A stretch of 6,738 nucleotides of DNA from Candidatus Pacearchaeota archaeon (GTDB lineage: Archaea; Nanoarchaeota; Nanoarchaeia; Pacearchaeales; GW2011-AR1): the NCBI GenBank assembly GCA_023228245.1, contig JALOBN010000093.1, positions 1 to 6,738 of the forward strand, read 5' to 3'. Of the stretch, positions 1 through 4,477 are shown piece by piece. How positions within the stretch are numbered: position 1 is the stretch's first letter; each line of letters starts with the position of its first letter. The notes under the pieces are model-generated. The model searched no databases. It was not told the DNA's origin and saw only the letters and a program-made list of their open reading frames with translations. The translations under genes and the position numbers were made by a program.

Positions 1-224
1 GTGCTCCACGAGTATCCTATCTCCCTCGCAATCTCCGCGATGGTCTTTCCCCCAGCAATCATCGCATCTATTTTCTTAACCAGCATAGGATCATCGCGAA
101 TCCTTGGCCGCTTGCTCTCGCCCTCGCGTGTGACCGGGGCTTTCTTTTTTTCGGACTTCCTCTCACATGTGGCCGGAGGCATCGACTTTCTATCCAGATA
201 CTCTATCAATGCCTCGCGCGCCAT
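1..224 (-). CDS. HTH-containing basic protein, partial (runs off the left edge)
   Basis: Reads leftward from an ATG at 224-222 and is still open at the edge, giving at least 74 residues. Residues 1-12 (MAREALIEYLDR) look like the second helix of a ribbon-helix-helix domain. Residues 20-45 are a Lys/Arg/Glu-rich linker. Residues 48-74 (MLVKKIDAMIAGGKTIAEIA, then an REIGYSWS turn) resemble a resolvase or Trp-repressor type helix-turn-helix, as found in small DNA-binding proteins. This strand reads as a soluble charged protein, whereas the plus-strand frame over the same bases has no recognisable family and is probably a shadow. No good Shine-Dalgarno site precedes the ATG. The gene may be the back half of a frameshifted RHH gene whose front half lies at 190-291. 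Role inferred: DNA binding or transcriptional control. Function within the element is unknown. Confidence 0.6.
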   Translation of the reverse strand, partial: MAREALIEYLDRKSMPPATCERKSEKKKAPVTREGESKRPRIRDDPMLVKKIDAMIAGGKTIAEIAREIGYSWS

Positions 225-291
225 ATCGCGCGTGTATATACTCGCTCAATCGCTCATTTTCGCCATCAGTGATCTCTATACACAATTTCAT
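190..291 (-). pseudogene. Possible front half of a frameshifted ribbon-helix-helix gene
   Basis: A minus-strand reading frame from ATG 291-289 to TAG 192-190 encodes 33 residues beginning MKLCIEITDGENERLSEYIH. A short beta strand (KLCIEIT) followed by an amphipathic helix (ENERLSEYI) is the front of an RHH/MetJ-Arc domain. The expected second helix (AREALIEYLDRK) sits in the adjacent frame, in the gene that starts at 224. A one-base change near the GCGCGCG run at 215-221 would join the two, although the joined domain would still be a few residues shorter than usual. A TATA-like stretch lies near 297-307. It could be a frameshift, a sequencing error, programmed slippage, or a small ORF that is simply not used. 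Confidence 0.35.
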
Positions 292-340
292 GCTAGATAA
301 TATACACGATTGATATAATAATAGATCGCACACATGACGG

Positions 341-356
341 ATAAGCTTATATATGC
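341..356 (+). promoter_or_regulatory. TATA element overlapping a palindrome in the divergent intergenic region
   Basis: ATAAGCTTAT at 341-350 is a perfect 10-base palindrome and runs straight into TTATATATG (348-356). Read on the plus strand, TTATATAT lies about 25-30 bases before 376-382, a sensible archaeal start for the operon whose first gene begins at 400. Read on the minus strand, CATATATAAG could equally serve the leftward gene. The sequence between 225 and 399 holds no other gene that I can support. A three-codon ORF (ATG CGA GGT TGA, 383-394) sits just ahead of the first gene. Confidence 0.5.
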
Positions 357-399
357 GTGGCTACTAATAGGGGAGTAGTGAAATGCGAGGTTGAGGAAA

Positions 400-672
400 A
401 TGAAGGCTGGCGATCAATTAAAAGATGAACTGTATAAAGCAGAAATGGGCACAGTTGCGTCAATAGAAGTTATCTCAGGCGGGCAGGTAACTGGCCTGGA
501 TTGTGGCCCTATCTTGATCGAAATCGTGGTTTTGGATGGAGCAACTGTAGCATATCGAGAATCCAGTGATACATATGATGGAAACTGGAAAATAGGACGC
601 ATCGAGGATGCTATAGAAGCTGCAAAAAATGCGAAAGATGACTATGAAATGGCGCAAGAGGAGGTGGCCTAG
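400..672 (+). CDS. Small protein of unknown function, first gene of the left operon
   Basis: Ninety residues, acidic and without Cys pairs, signal peptide or membrane segment. Residues 15-55 are rich in beta-branched and Gly residues (ASIEVISGGQV, GPILIEIVVLDGATVAYRE), suggesting a small beta-sheet domain. Residues 65-90 are Ala/Glu/Lys-rich and probably helical, ending EEVA. I do not recognise the family. ATG at 400 is chosen because GAGG at 393-396 lies at a usable distance; a TTG at 391 in the same frame would add three residues but has GAGG touching it. The last codons (GAG GAG GTG GCC TAG) double as the ribosome-binding site of the next gene, so the two are probably translationally coupled. 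Confidence 0.75.
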   Translation: MKAGDQLKDELYKAEMGTVASIEVISGGQVTGLDCGPILIEIVVLDGATVAYRESSDTYDGNWKIGRIEDAIEAAKNAKDDYEMAQEEVA

Positions 673-673
673 A

Positions 674-967
674 ATGGCCGATTTATCATCATTTCCCTCT
701 TGCGGGGAACGAGCCAGGCACGCAGACCTGAAACTCATCGAGCTTCTTGATCCGCTAGAAAAGCCGATGACATGGGCAGCGGTAAAAGCTGCCCTCCAGG
801 GAGAGGACTGGTGGGCGCACGCGACCTTCGATGATCCAGAGTATTGTTCGTCCGAGTACGGGGATTTCATCATCCGTATCCGGGAGTGCCAAATGGGATA
901 CAGGACCTATCAAGGGGGTATTGAGCCGCTAGATAGATTTTTGGTGCGGCCTGAGGAGGTGGCCTAG
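674..967 (+). CDS. Small protein of unknown function, second gene of the left operon
   Basis: Ninety-seven residues starting MADLSSFPSCGERARHADLK. The middle (residues about 17-45, ELLDPLEKPMTWAAVKAALQ) looks helical and could be an HTH-like fold. The second half carries many Trp, Tyr and Asp residues (EDWWAHATFDDPEYCSSEYG). It ends RPEEVA. The start at 674 is chosen because GGAGGTGG at 660-667 lies ideally upstream; a longer frame from 629 adds a Lys/Arg/Trp-rich segment that overlaps the previous gene and is unlikely. The stop is immediately followed by the ATG of the next gene, with the same EEVA-coding Shine-Dalgarno cassette. No family recognised. Confidence 0.75.
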   Translation: MADLSSFPSCGERARHADLKLIELLDPLEKPMTWAAVKAALQGEDWWAHATFDDPEYCSSEYGDFIIRIRECQMGYRTYQGGIEPLDRFLVRPEEVA

Positions 968-1174
968 ATGGCCATCAACGACGAATTATTTGCTGCTTTG
1001 GTACTAGAGCGTGCCAGGGCGAATTATCTAATAAAAAATTCATTTGATCCAAATTTTGTTGCATGGGATGTATTCGGAGATGGCGAGATTCGTGGCGTAC
1101 CTGAGTGCGAGATGTCTGATTTGCTCCAAGAAGCGGCTAAAGAATTTATGATTGAAGTCGAAGAGGTGGCCTGA
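968..1174 (+). CDS. Small acidic protein of unknown function, third gene of the left operon
   Basis: Sixty-eight residues, acidic and probably mostly helical: a long N-terminal helix (residues 4-22, NDELFAALVLERARANYLI), an aromatic middle (FVAWDVFGDGEIRG) and a C-terminal helix ending VEEVA. The ATG directly abuts the TAG of the preceding gene, with GGAGGTG at 955-961 as ribosome-binding site. Its own end repeats the GAGGTGGCC cassette and serves the TTG-started gene that follows without a gap. No family, catalytic motif or membrane segment is visible. The context suggests co-expression with the neighbouring small proteins, possibly as parts of one complex (inference). Confidence 0.75.
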   Translation: MAINDELFAALVLERARANYLIKNSFDPNFVAWDVFGDGEIRGVPECEMSDLLQEAAKEFMIEVEEVA

Positions 1175-1336
1175 TTGCCCGCCGCCAAACTCCCATCCAG
1201 GTGCGTCTATCGCACCCATGTTGCCTTTCGCTCCAATCAGGAGCTTAAAGTGCGCCAATTAGCCGAGAAGAGGTTGCTATCTGCGGTATGTCAGAAGGCC
1301 GTAGATGAGGCTAAAATATACGAGGAGGAGACATGA
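1175..1336 (+). CDS. TTG-started 53-residue protein, probable ribbon-helix-helix
   Basis: Begins with TTG at 1175, directly after the TGA of the previous gene, and ends at TGA 1334-1336, overlapping the ATG of the DUF1724 gene by four bases (ATGA). GAGGTGG at 1163-1169 is a strong Shine-Dalgarno site at good spacing, and the junction repeats the cassette seen at the two genes upstream. The predicted protein is basic. Residues about 14-20 (THVAFRS) would form a beta strand, 21-31 (NQELKVRQLAE) a first helix and 34-48 (LLSAVCQKAVDEAKI) a second helix, which is the RHH layout used by small DNA-binding repressors and antitoxins. It ends EEET, where GAGGAGGAG is again the ribosome-binding site of the next gene. 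The RHH call is from pattern only. Confidence 0.65.
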   Translation: MPAAKLPSRCVYRTHVAFRSNQELKVRQLAEKRLLSAVCQKAVDEAKIYEEET

Positions 1337-2106
1337 TCTATTCTCAGGCAGAAGGCGCGCTACGCGCTCTGACCGGCTCATCCACCCGCGCCAAGATCCT
1401 TCTAGCCCTCCGATCCGGTCCCATGTCGATTAGGCCTCTATCGGGGGTCGTTGGCGCGAGCACATCAACTGTGGCACATTCGATTGCGGCCATGCAAGAG
1501 GAGATATGCCGCGAGGGGGCTGCCTATCGCCTGACCAATCTAGGCATGATCAGAGCCGAAGCACTTGACAGGCTGCTCTCCTGCCTGATCGCCCTGGATG
1601 AGAATGCTGCCTTTTGGCAATCTCATGATATCTCAGGCATTCCAGCTGGGCTATTGGCCGATATGGGTTTGCTGTCTGGCGGCCAATGCGTGCAAGACAA
1701 CGGCTTCGTCATGAAGTCGCTAGACAACTTCCTGAAAGAAATCGCGAAGGCAAAACATGTATGGGGGGTATCCTCCGTCATCGCGCCGGGGCATGTGGAA
1801 TTGATCTCAGGACTGTTGGCGAGCGGTGCTGTGGTCGAACTGATCCTTACCAAGAGCATCATAACATTGATCGATCCTGGTACAATAGCTTCCTGGCAAA
1901 AGAGCGACGCCTTCCAATTATATGAGGCAAGAGATGTGGCTAAGGCCGCCTTTACAGTCACCGATGACATGCTTTCGTTGGGCCTGTACCTACCATCTGG
2001 CAAGTACGATACCAATCAGGATCTAGTATGCAGAGGGGCGGGGGCGGTTGAATGGGGGATGAGGTTGTGGGAATATTACAAGGGAAAAGCGACGGTGGTA
2101 AGATGA
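1333..2106 (+). CDS. HTH-type regulator with DUF1724 (FilR1-like) domain
   Basis: A 257-residue protein with the length and order typical of the methanogen HTH/DUF1724 regulators. Residues 10-75 form an ArsR-like winged helix (TRAKILLALRSGP, then GASTSTVAHSIAAMQEE as the recognition region, and YRLTNLGMI as wing). Residues 76-120 are the helical linker containing the family signature WQSHDISGIP (95-104). Residues 125-250 are the alpha/beta DUF1724 domain, ending in the family-typical GAVEWGMRLWEYY. The family includes FilR1, linked to methanogenesis and cell-filament regulation in Methanothrix; the ligand of this copy is unknown. It starts on an ATGA overlap with the RHH-like gene and ends on an ATGA overlap with the next gene, so it belongs to the left operon. 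Expected to act as a cytoplasmic transcription factor, possibly autoregulating the operon (inference). Confidence 0.88.
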   Translation: MIYSQAEGALRALTGSSTRAKILLALRSGPMSIRPLSGVVGASTSTVAHSIAAMQEEICREGAAYRLTNLGMIRAEALDRLLSCLIALDENAAFWQSHDISGIPAGLLADMGLLSGGQCVQDNGFVMKSLDNFLKEIAKAKHVWGVSSVIAPGHVELISGLLASGAVVELILTKSIITLIDPGTIASWQKSDAFQLYEARDVAKAAFTVTDDMLSLGLYLPSGKYDTNQDLVCRGAGAVEWGMRLWEYYKGKATVVR

Positions 2107-2333
2107 ATGCGGTTTTTTTACAAAAGGCCAACGTATTGTTGGCTGCAATAAAATCAACTGAAAAACATAAGTGCATCTGCGACGCGTGTGAAGTGGAAGT
2201 GTTCTTGGAGCCGCTTATAAAAATGGCGGCGGATCTGGAAAAACAATTAGCAGACGCAAACAAATATATCAAGTGGCTCGACTCAGAATATAAAAAAGAA
2301 TACGATAAAAATAATCACCATACACGGCCTTAA
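2103..2333 (+). CDS. Small helical protein with a CxCxxC motif, last gene of the left operon
   Basis: Seventy-six residues starting on the ATGA overlap with the DUF1724 gene, with GGTGG at 2094-2098 as ribosome-binding site. Residues 24-29 (CICDAC) place three Cys in a C-x-C-x-x-C pattern that might bind a metal or be redox active; no fourth ligand is obvious apart from His22 and two His near the C-terminus. Residues 34-70 (LEPLIKMAADLEKQLADANK onward) are predicted helical and probably a coiled coil, ending in a charged Lys/Asp tail. A longer frame from 2052 overlaps the regulator and is less likely. Family not recognised. It may partner with the regulator upstream (inference from coupling only). 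A T-rich tract follows at 2341. Confidence 0.7.
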   Translation: MNAVFLQKANVLLAAIKSTEKHKCICDACEVEVFLEPLIKMAADLEKQLADANKYIKWLDSEYKKEYDKNNHHTRP

Positions 2334-2340
2334 TCACGGC

Positions 2341-2350
2341 TTCTTTTTTC
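2341..2350 (+). terminator. T-rich transcription terminator after the left operon
   Basis: TTCTTTTTTC begins eight bases after the stop codon at 2331-2333. Oligo-T tracts on the coding strand are the usual intrinsic terminator in archaea and no hairpin is required. It separates the left operon from the UbiA gene, which has its own promoter. Confidence 0.5.
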
Positions 2351-2362
2351 ATTGTCACTTAA

Positions 2363-2424
2363 CCTATAAATATTCCTTCCATCTTTTCCTATAATCTATA
2401 TACTTCTGGCACGGTGCTATTTTT
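2363..2424 (+). promoter_or_regulatory. AT-rich promoter of the UbiA gene
   Basis: Two TATA-like boxes are visible: CTATAAATATT (2364-2374) and CTATATACTT (2396-2405). The second lies about 22-29 bases before the ATG at 2425, close enough that the mRNA could be almost leaderless, and no Shine-Dalgarno site precedes the ATG. The first box would give a leader of about 25-30 bases. Confidence 0.5.
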
Positions 2425-2464
2425 ATGTCCTTGATCTATATCTTTCGTCTATTGTCTATATCTT
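2395..2464 (+). repeat. TCTATAT repeats at the start of the UbiA gene
   Basis: TCTATATCTT occurs at 2435-2444 and 2455-2464, exactly 20 bases apart, and TCTATATACTT at 2395-2405 lies 40 bases before the first. The first copy contains the promoter's TATA box and the other two lie in the first codons of the gene. Spacing in multiples of 20 is close to two helical turns and would suit binding of one protein on the same face of DNA. Low codon complexity is the alternative. Confidence 0.3.
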
Positions 2465-3171
2465 CTATATGGATTGCCCTAAGCGCCTCCGTCGGCCCGG
2501 CCATCCTCTGCGAGATATACAACCTACCATATGATCCGATGGCAAGCGCGCTTGTTTTCTTGGTAACATGGGCGGTCTATGCATCTGACAAGGTGAGCGG
2601 CTCCAAAGAAGACTTGCTTAACACCCCTGAGAGAGCATGGCTAGCCGATTGGCAGATCAAGAAGCTTGCCATGATTGCTTATCTTGCGGCCATTATCATC
2701 GTTGTTGCAAGCGGTATTTGGCGGTTGCCTGCTATCTTATCGTTCGGGTTTGCCGGATATATCTATGCCAGACGAATTTGCGGCGTCCGGCCAAAAGACC
2801 TGCCTGGTGCCAAGAATCTAATCGTTGCGCTCGCGACGGCCATCTGTTATTGTGGCCTGATTGCGGCACCGCTCGCTGCATATGTGTTGGTATTCTTGTT
2901 CATATTGGCAGGAACAATATTCTCCGACCTGAGGGATATTTGCGGCGACTCCCTGAATGGGGTCCGAACCTTGCCCGTTCTCCTCGGATCTTCGCGAACA
3001 CTTGCAGTCTTGGCGGCCATCGACGTACCGATTGCCTTTTTGTCGCCAGTTATCGCGGGCATGATTGGGATCTTCATACTTTATTTCAGTAAGCAGCGCC
3101 CTAACTTGCAATACGATCTGCTTATTGATGGGTGGATCATATGGGCATATGCGCTGTTGCATCTGGTTTGA
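2425..3171 (+). CDS. UbiA-family prenyltransferase, integral membrane
   Basis: A 248-residue, strongly hydrophobic protein with about eight membrane segments (roughly 5-27, 39-53, 80-98, 101-115, 130-147, 149-166, 190-222, 232-248). UbiA enzymes transfer a polyprenyl group from its diphosphate to an acceptor using Mg2+ held by two Asp-rich motifs. The second is clear: DLRDICGDSLNGVRTLPVLLG with Asp168, Asp171 and Asp175. The first is divergent: YASDKVSGSKED (Asp55, Glu62, Asp63) lacks the usual leading Asn. The VRPKDLPGAKN stretch (121-131) is a family-typical cytoplasmic loop. It is slightly shorter than the usual 280-300 residues. The acceptor (quinone-like, lipid or other) cannot be told. 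It sits alone between two promoters, so may be host cargo rather than part of the adjoining operons. The family is confident, the substrate is not. Confidence 0.85.
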   Translation: MSLIYIFRLLSISSIWIALSASVGPAILCEIYNLPYDPMASALVFLVTWAVYASDKVSGSKEDLLNTPERAWLADWQIKKLAMIAYLAAIIIVVASGIWRLPAILSFGFAGYIYARRICGVRPKDLPGAKNLIVALATAICYCGLIAAPLAAYVLVFLFILAGTIFSDLRDICGDSLNGVRTLPVLLGSSRTLAVLAAIDVPIAFLSPVIAGMIGIFILYFSKQRPNLQYDLLIDGWIIWAYALLHLV

Positions 3172-3223
3172 CGGAGAAAAGGTTATATATGATTGATATC
3201 AGTCTTGTATTTGGCGAACATGG

Positions 3224-3233
3224 CTATATATAG
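3224..3233 (+). promoter_or_regulatory. TATA box of the RHH gene
   Basis: CTATATATAG, a palindromic TATA box, lies 23-32 bases before the ATG at 3256, so transcription probably starts at or near that codon. A second TATA-like stretch (GTTATATATG, 3182-3191) lies further upstream, right after the end of the UbiA gene. Confidence 0.55.
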
Positions 3234-3255
3234 TGTTGTTTGCCATAGACAAGGG

Positions 3256-3534
3256 ATGGAAGAGATGAAGAAGAAAAGCGCATTGTTTCACCTGTCGCCC
3301 GACACAATCGAGCTGATCGAGACTCTAGCGGAAAAGCAAGGGGTGTCGAAAAGCGAGATTGTGGCGCGGGCTGCCTGGTATCTGGCGACGCTGCCCGCCA
3401 GGCTGGAAGAAGCCACGGATAACGCGATGAGTAACCCGGAGTCGGGCTGCCAGAAGGCCATGCAGGCGCAGACAGAAGAAATTAAAAACATGATCATCGA
3501 GTTGAAGGAGTTGATTATAAAGAACAATCATTAA
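3256..3534 (+). CDS. Ribbon-helix-helix (CopG-like) DNA-binding protein with C-terminal coiled coil
   Basis: Ninety-two residues from ATG 3256; an ATG at 3265 in the same frame would give 89. Numbered from 3265, the strand SALFHLS (5-11), helix PDTIELIETLAEKQG (12-26) and helix SKSEIVARAAWYLATL (28-43) make a classical RHH domain, which binds DNA as a dimer through the strand. Residues about 66-89 (MQAQTEEIKNMIIELKELII) form a probable coiled coil or partner-binding helix, which is longer than a minimal Arc/CopG repressor. The TATA box at 3224-3233 suits a leaderless start at 3256. It is the gene just before the structured stretch at 3592-3728 and could be its regulator (inference). A longer frame from 3193 would include the TATA box and is rejected. 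It could also be an antitoxin, but no toxin gene is adjacent. Confidence 0.82.
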   Translation: MEEMKKKSALFHLSPDTIELIETLAEKQGVSKSEIVARAAWYLATLPARLEEATDNAMSNPESGCQKAMQAQTEEIKNMIIELKELIIKNNH

Positions 3535-3557
3535 GATATCAAATTGATATAAGATAA

Positions 3558-3567
3558 CTATAAATAA
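3558..3567 (+). promoter_or_regulatory. TATA box ahead of the structured stretch
   Basis: CTATAAATAA is a good archaeal TATA box in an otherwise AT-rich stretch (3535-3591). The expected transcription start, about 25-30 bases downstream, falls at roughly 3586-3592, which coincides with the first base of the hairpin series (3592). The transcript would therefore begin with structured RNA and lead into the gene at 3736. Confidence 0.5.
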
Positions 3568-3591
3568 TAAATGCAGAAATGATTAGAATAT

Positions 3592-3707
3592 AAGATCAGC
3601 CCCAAGAGGTCCGGTTACCAGCCGGACAGGACTGATCTTTAAGGAGCATGGCAGGACCATGAAACCTACCACAAGTACACTATAGTCAATAGTCGTACTT
3701 AAGGTTT
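3592..3707 (+). ncRNA. Candidate structured leader or small RNA with three consecutive hairpins
   Basis: Hairpin 1: outer stem AAGATCAG (3592-3599) with CTGATCTT (3632-3639), an asymmetric internal loop (3600-3608 against 3628-3631), and an inner stem GTCCGG (3609-3614) with CCGGAC (3622-3627) around a seven-base loop. Hairpin 2: CATGG (3647-3651) with CCATG (3657-3661). Hairpin 3: AAACCT (3662-3667) with AGGTTT (3702-3707) enclosing AAGTACACTAT (3673-3683) and ATAGT-C-GTACTT (3689-3700), with a five-base loop and one bulged C. Pairings are perfect within the stated stems. A TATA box at 3558 precedes it. I recognise no known riboswitch or RNA family. It may be the 5' leader of the operon starting at 3736, a free small RNA, or a DNA-level structure such as an origin or recombination site. 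Confidence 0.5.
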
Positions 3708-3726
3708 TCGTGTCGTGCCGTGGCAT

Positions 3727-3738
3727 GGAGGGAGTTTG
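3727..3738 (+). promoter_or_regulatory. Ribosome-binding site and TTG start of the right operon
   Basis: GGAGGGAG (3727-3734) stands just before TTG 3736-3738, the only frame start here with a strong Shine-Dalgarno site. GTG 3715 is the upstream alternative and has none. The first two bases of the site belong to a CATGG (3724-3728) that could pair with CCATG of hairpin 2 upstream. Confidence 0.5.
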
Positions 3739-3978
3739 TCACGCACATTTTCACCAGCGGCGGAAGCCCTGATTAGCAAAGCCATAGACAGAGAGCTTAA
3801 GCTCCTCGATGTTTTGCAGGCGCATCCTGGCATAAGATGTTCCGAGCTTGCCAAATTGGCCGGAGCGACATGGGAGACCACCCGATCCCGGTTGATGAAT
3901 CTCATTTCCGCGGGCCTTGCCAGGGGCGAATTCATGCCGGGCGGAATGTGCTATTTTGCGGAGGATTTATGCGAATAG
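3736..3978 (+). CDS. Small winged-helix DNA-binding protein, first gene of the right operon
   Basis: Eighty residues from TTG 3736, chosen over GTG 3715 because GGAGGGAG lies right before it. Residues 19-30 (RELKLLDVLQAH) form helix 1, 34-42 (RCSELAKLA) helix 2, 45-58 (TWETTRSRLMNLIS) the recognition helix, and 60-75 (GLARGEFMPGGMCYF) the wing, giving a MarR/ArsR-like winged-helix fold without an effector domain. Such single-domain proteins usually act as transcriptional regulators. The gene overlaps the next one by ten bases (3969-3978). It is the first of three wHTH proteins in the same operon. Its expression may depend on the structured leader upstream (inference). Confidence 0.75.
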   Translation: MSRTFSPAAEALISKAIDRELKLLDVLQAHPGIRCSELAKLAGATWETTRSRLMNLISAGLARGEFMPGGMCYFAEDLCE

Positions 3979-4238
3979 ATTTTTTATATTTATGGTATTT
4001 GGCGCTTGCTATTATTGTGGGATTGCCGCTTTGCTGCCTGGCGGGGGCGATCTGCCTAGAAGAGACAGGCAATGCCACCGGCACCGGCTTGCATATTTTG
4101 GAGATCAGCATGCTAGGTGATAACTTGACTGATGAGGAAGCGGCCTTTCTGCTTGCAGTTCATGGCTATAATGTGACCAGGGGCGGCTTGGTGGGTCTGA
4201 ATGGCACCACATGGCACATCATCCGGTGCGACGCATGA
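3969..4238 (+). CDS. Small membrane-anchored protein of unknown function
   Basis: Eighty-nine residues from ATG 3969, with GGAGGA at 3960-3965 as ribosome-binding site inside the end of the preceding gene. Residues 5-30 (FLYLWYLALAIIVGLPLCCL then AGAICL) form a single transmembrane helix, so the protein is probably an N-terminally anchored membrane protein. Residues 51-89 form a small soluble domain (DNLTDEEAAFLLAVHGYNVT, then GLVGLNGTTWHIIRC). No family recognised. It is flanked on both sides by winged-helix genes and ends on an ATGA overlap with the next. It may be a membrane partner of one of the regulators (inference). A longer frame from 3837 overlaps the wHTH gene and is a shadow. Confidence 0.65.
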   Translation: MRIDFLYLWYLALAIIVGLPLCCLAGAICLEETGNATGTGLHILEISMLGDNLTDEEAAFLLAVHGYNVTRGGLVGLNGTTWHIIRCDA

Positions 4239-4477
4239 AGCTAGCAGACCTCATAGGGCAGGGGGGATTGAGCGGCTATAGGGCGGGCGATTATCTAGCA
4301 GACCGCGCAGAGATTCTTGCCTATATCAAGCGGCATGGCCCATGTTCAACATTCGACATTGAGCTATGCACGCGCCAGGAGCAAAAGCCCGTCCTGCGAC
4401 ATGTGGCCGGCCTCTTGAGGCAAGGGCAGATAGAGACATGCTATTTTGGCGGCGAAAAATTTAGGGCGATACCATGA
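4235..4477 (+). CDS. Small winged-helix DNA-binding protein, second of three
   Basis: Eighty residues, starting on an ATGA overlap with the membrane protein gene (ATG 4235) and ending on another (TGA 4475-4477). Residues 23-34 (DRAEILAYIKRH) are helix 1, 36-46 (PCSTFDIELC) helix 2, 50-64 (QKPVLRHVAGLLRQG) the recognition helix and 65-78 (QIETCYFGGEKFRA) the wing. The layout matches the wHTH gene at 3736, including the aromatic CYF near the wing, and suggests an old duplication, though identity is low. An N-terminal extension (residues 1-22) precedes the fold. Ribosome-binding site is weak (GGTG at 4225-4228), consistent with translational coupling. Probably a transcriptional regulator or DNA-end/origin-binding factor; target unknown. 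Confidence 0.72.
   Translation: MKLADLIGQGGLSGYRAGDYLADRAEILAYIKRHGPCSTFDIELCTRQEQKPVLRHVAGLLRQGQIETCYFGGEKFRAIP

Larger units (their letters stand above)
658..1180 (+). repeat. Three copies of an EEVA-coding junction cassette
   Basis: GAGGAGGTGGCCTAGAATGGCC at 658-679, GAGGAGGTGGCCTAGATGGCC at 953-973 and GAAGAGGTGGCCTGATTGCCC at 1160-1180. Each spans the last four sense codons (Glu-Glu-Val-Ala), the stop and the start of the next gene, and contains GAGGTGG, a near-ideal archaeal Shine-Dalgarno site. Confidence 0.7.

Noticed and set aside
1..300. Open 99-residue frame on the plus strand
   Set aside because: The minus strand gives a coherent charged protein with an HTH, while the plus frame has no recognisable motif and begins with GTG at the window edge.
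658..1180. EEVA ends as mimics of the EEVD tail of Hsp70/Hsp90
   Set aside because: The last residue differs, and the sequence is better explained by the ribosome-binding site encoded by the same bases.
2637..3162. Overlapping frames on both strands within the UbiA gene
   Set aside because: They lack family features, are Cys/Arg-rich in the manner of shadow frames, and conflict with a well-supported membrane protein.
3189..3233. A 14-codon ORF (ATG 3189) after the UbiA gene
   Set aside because: It overlaps the TATA box of the RHH gene and has no fitting ribosome-binding site.
3580..3640. C/D box guide RNA (ATGATTA and CTGA motifs)
   Set aside because: The C box is imperfect, no internal D'/C' pair is found, and the strong nested stems do not fit a guide RNA.
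3592..3710. tRNA gene
   Set aside because: No T-arm consensus, no acceptor stem and no plausible anticodon loop.
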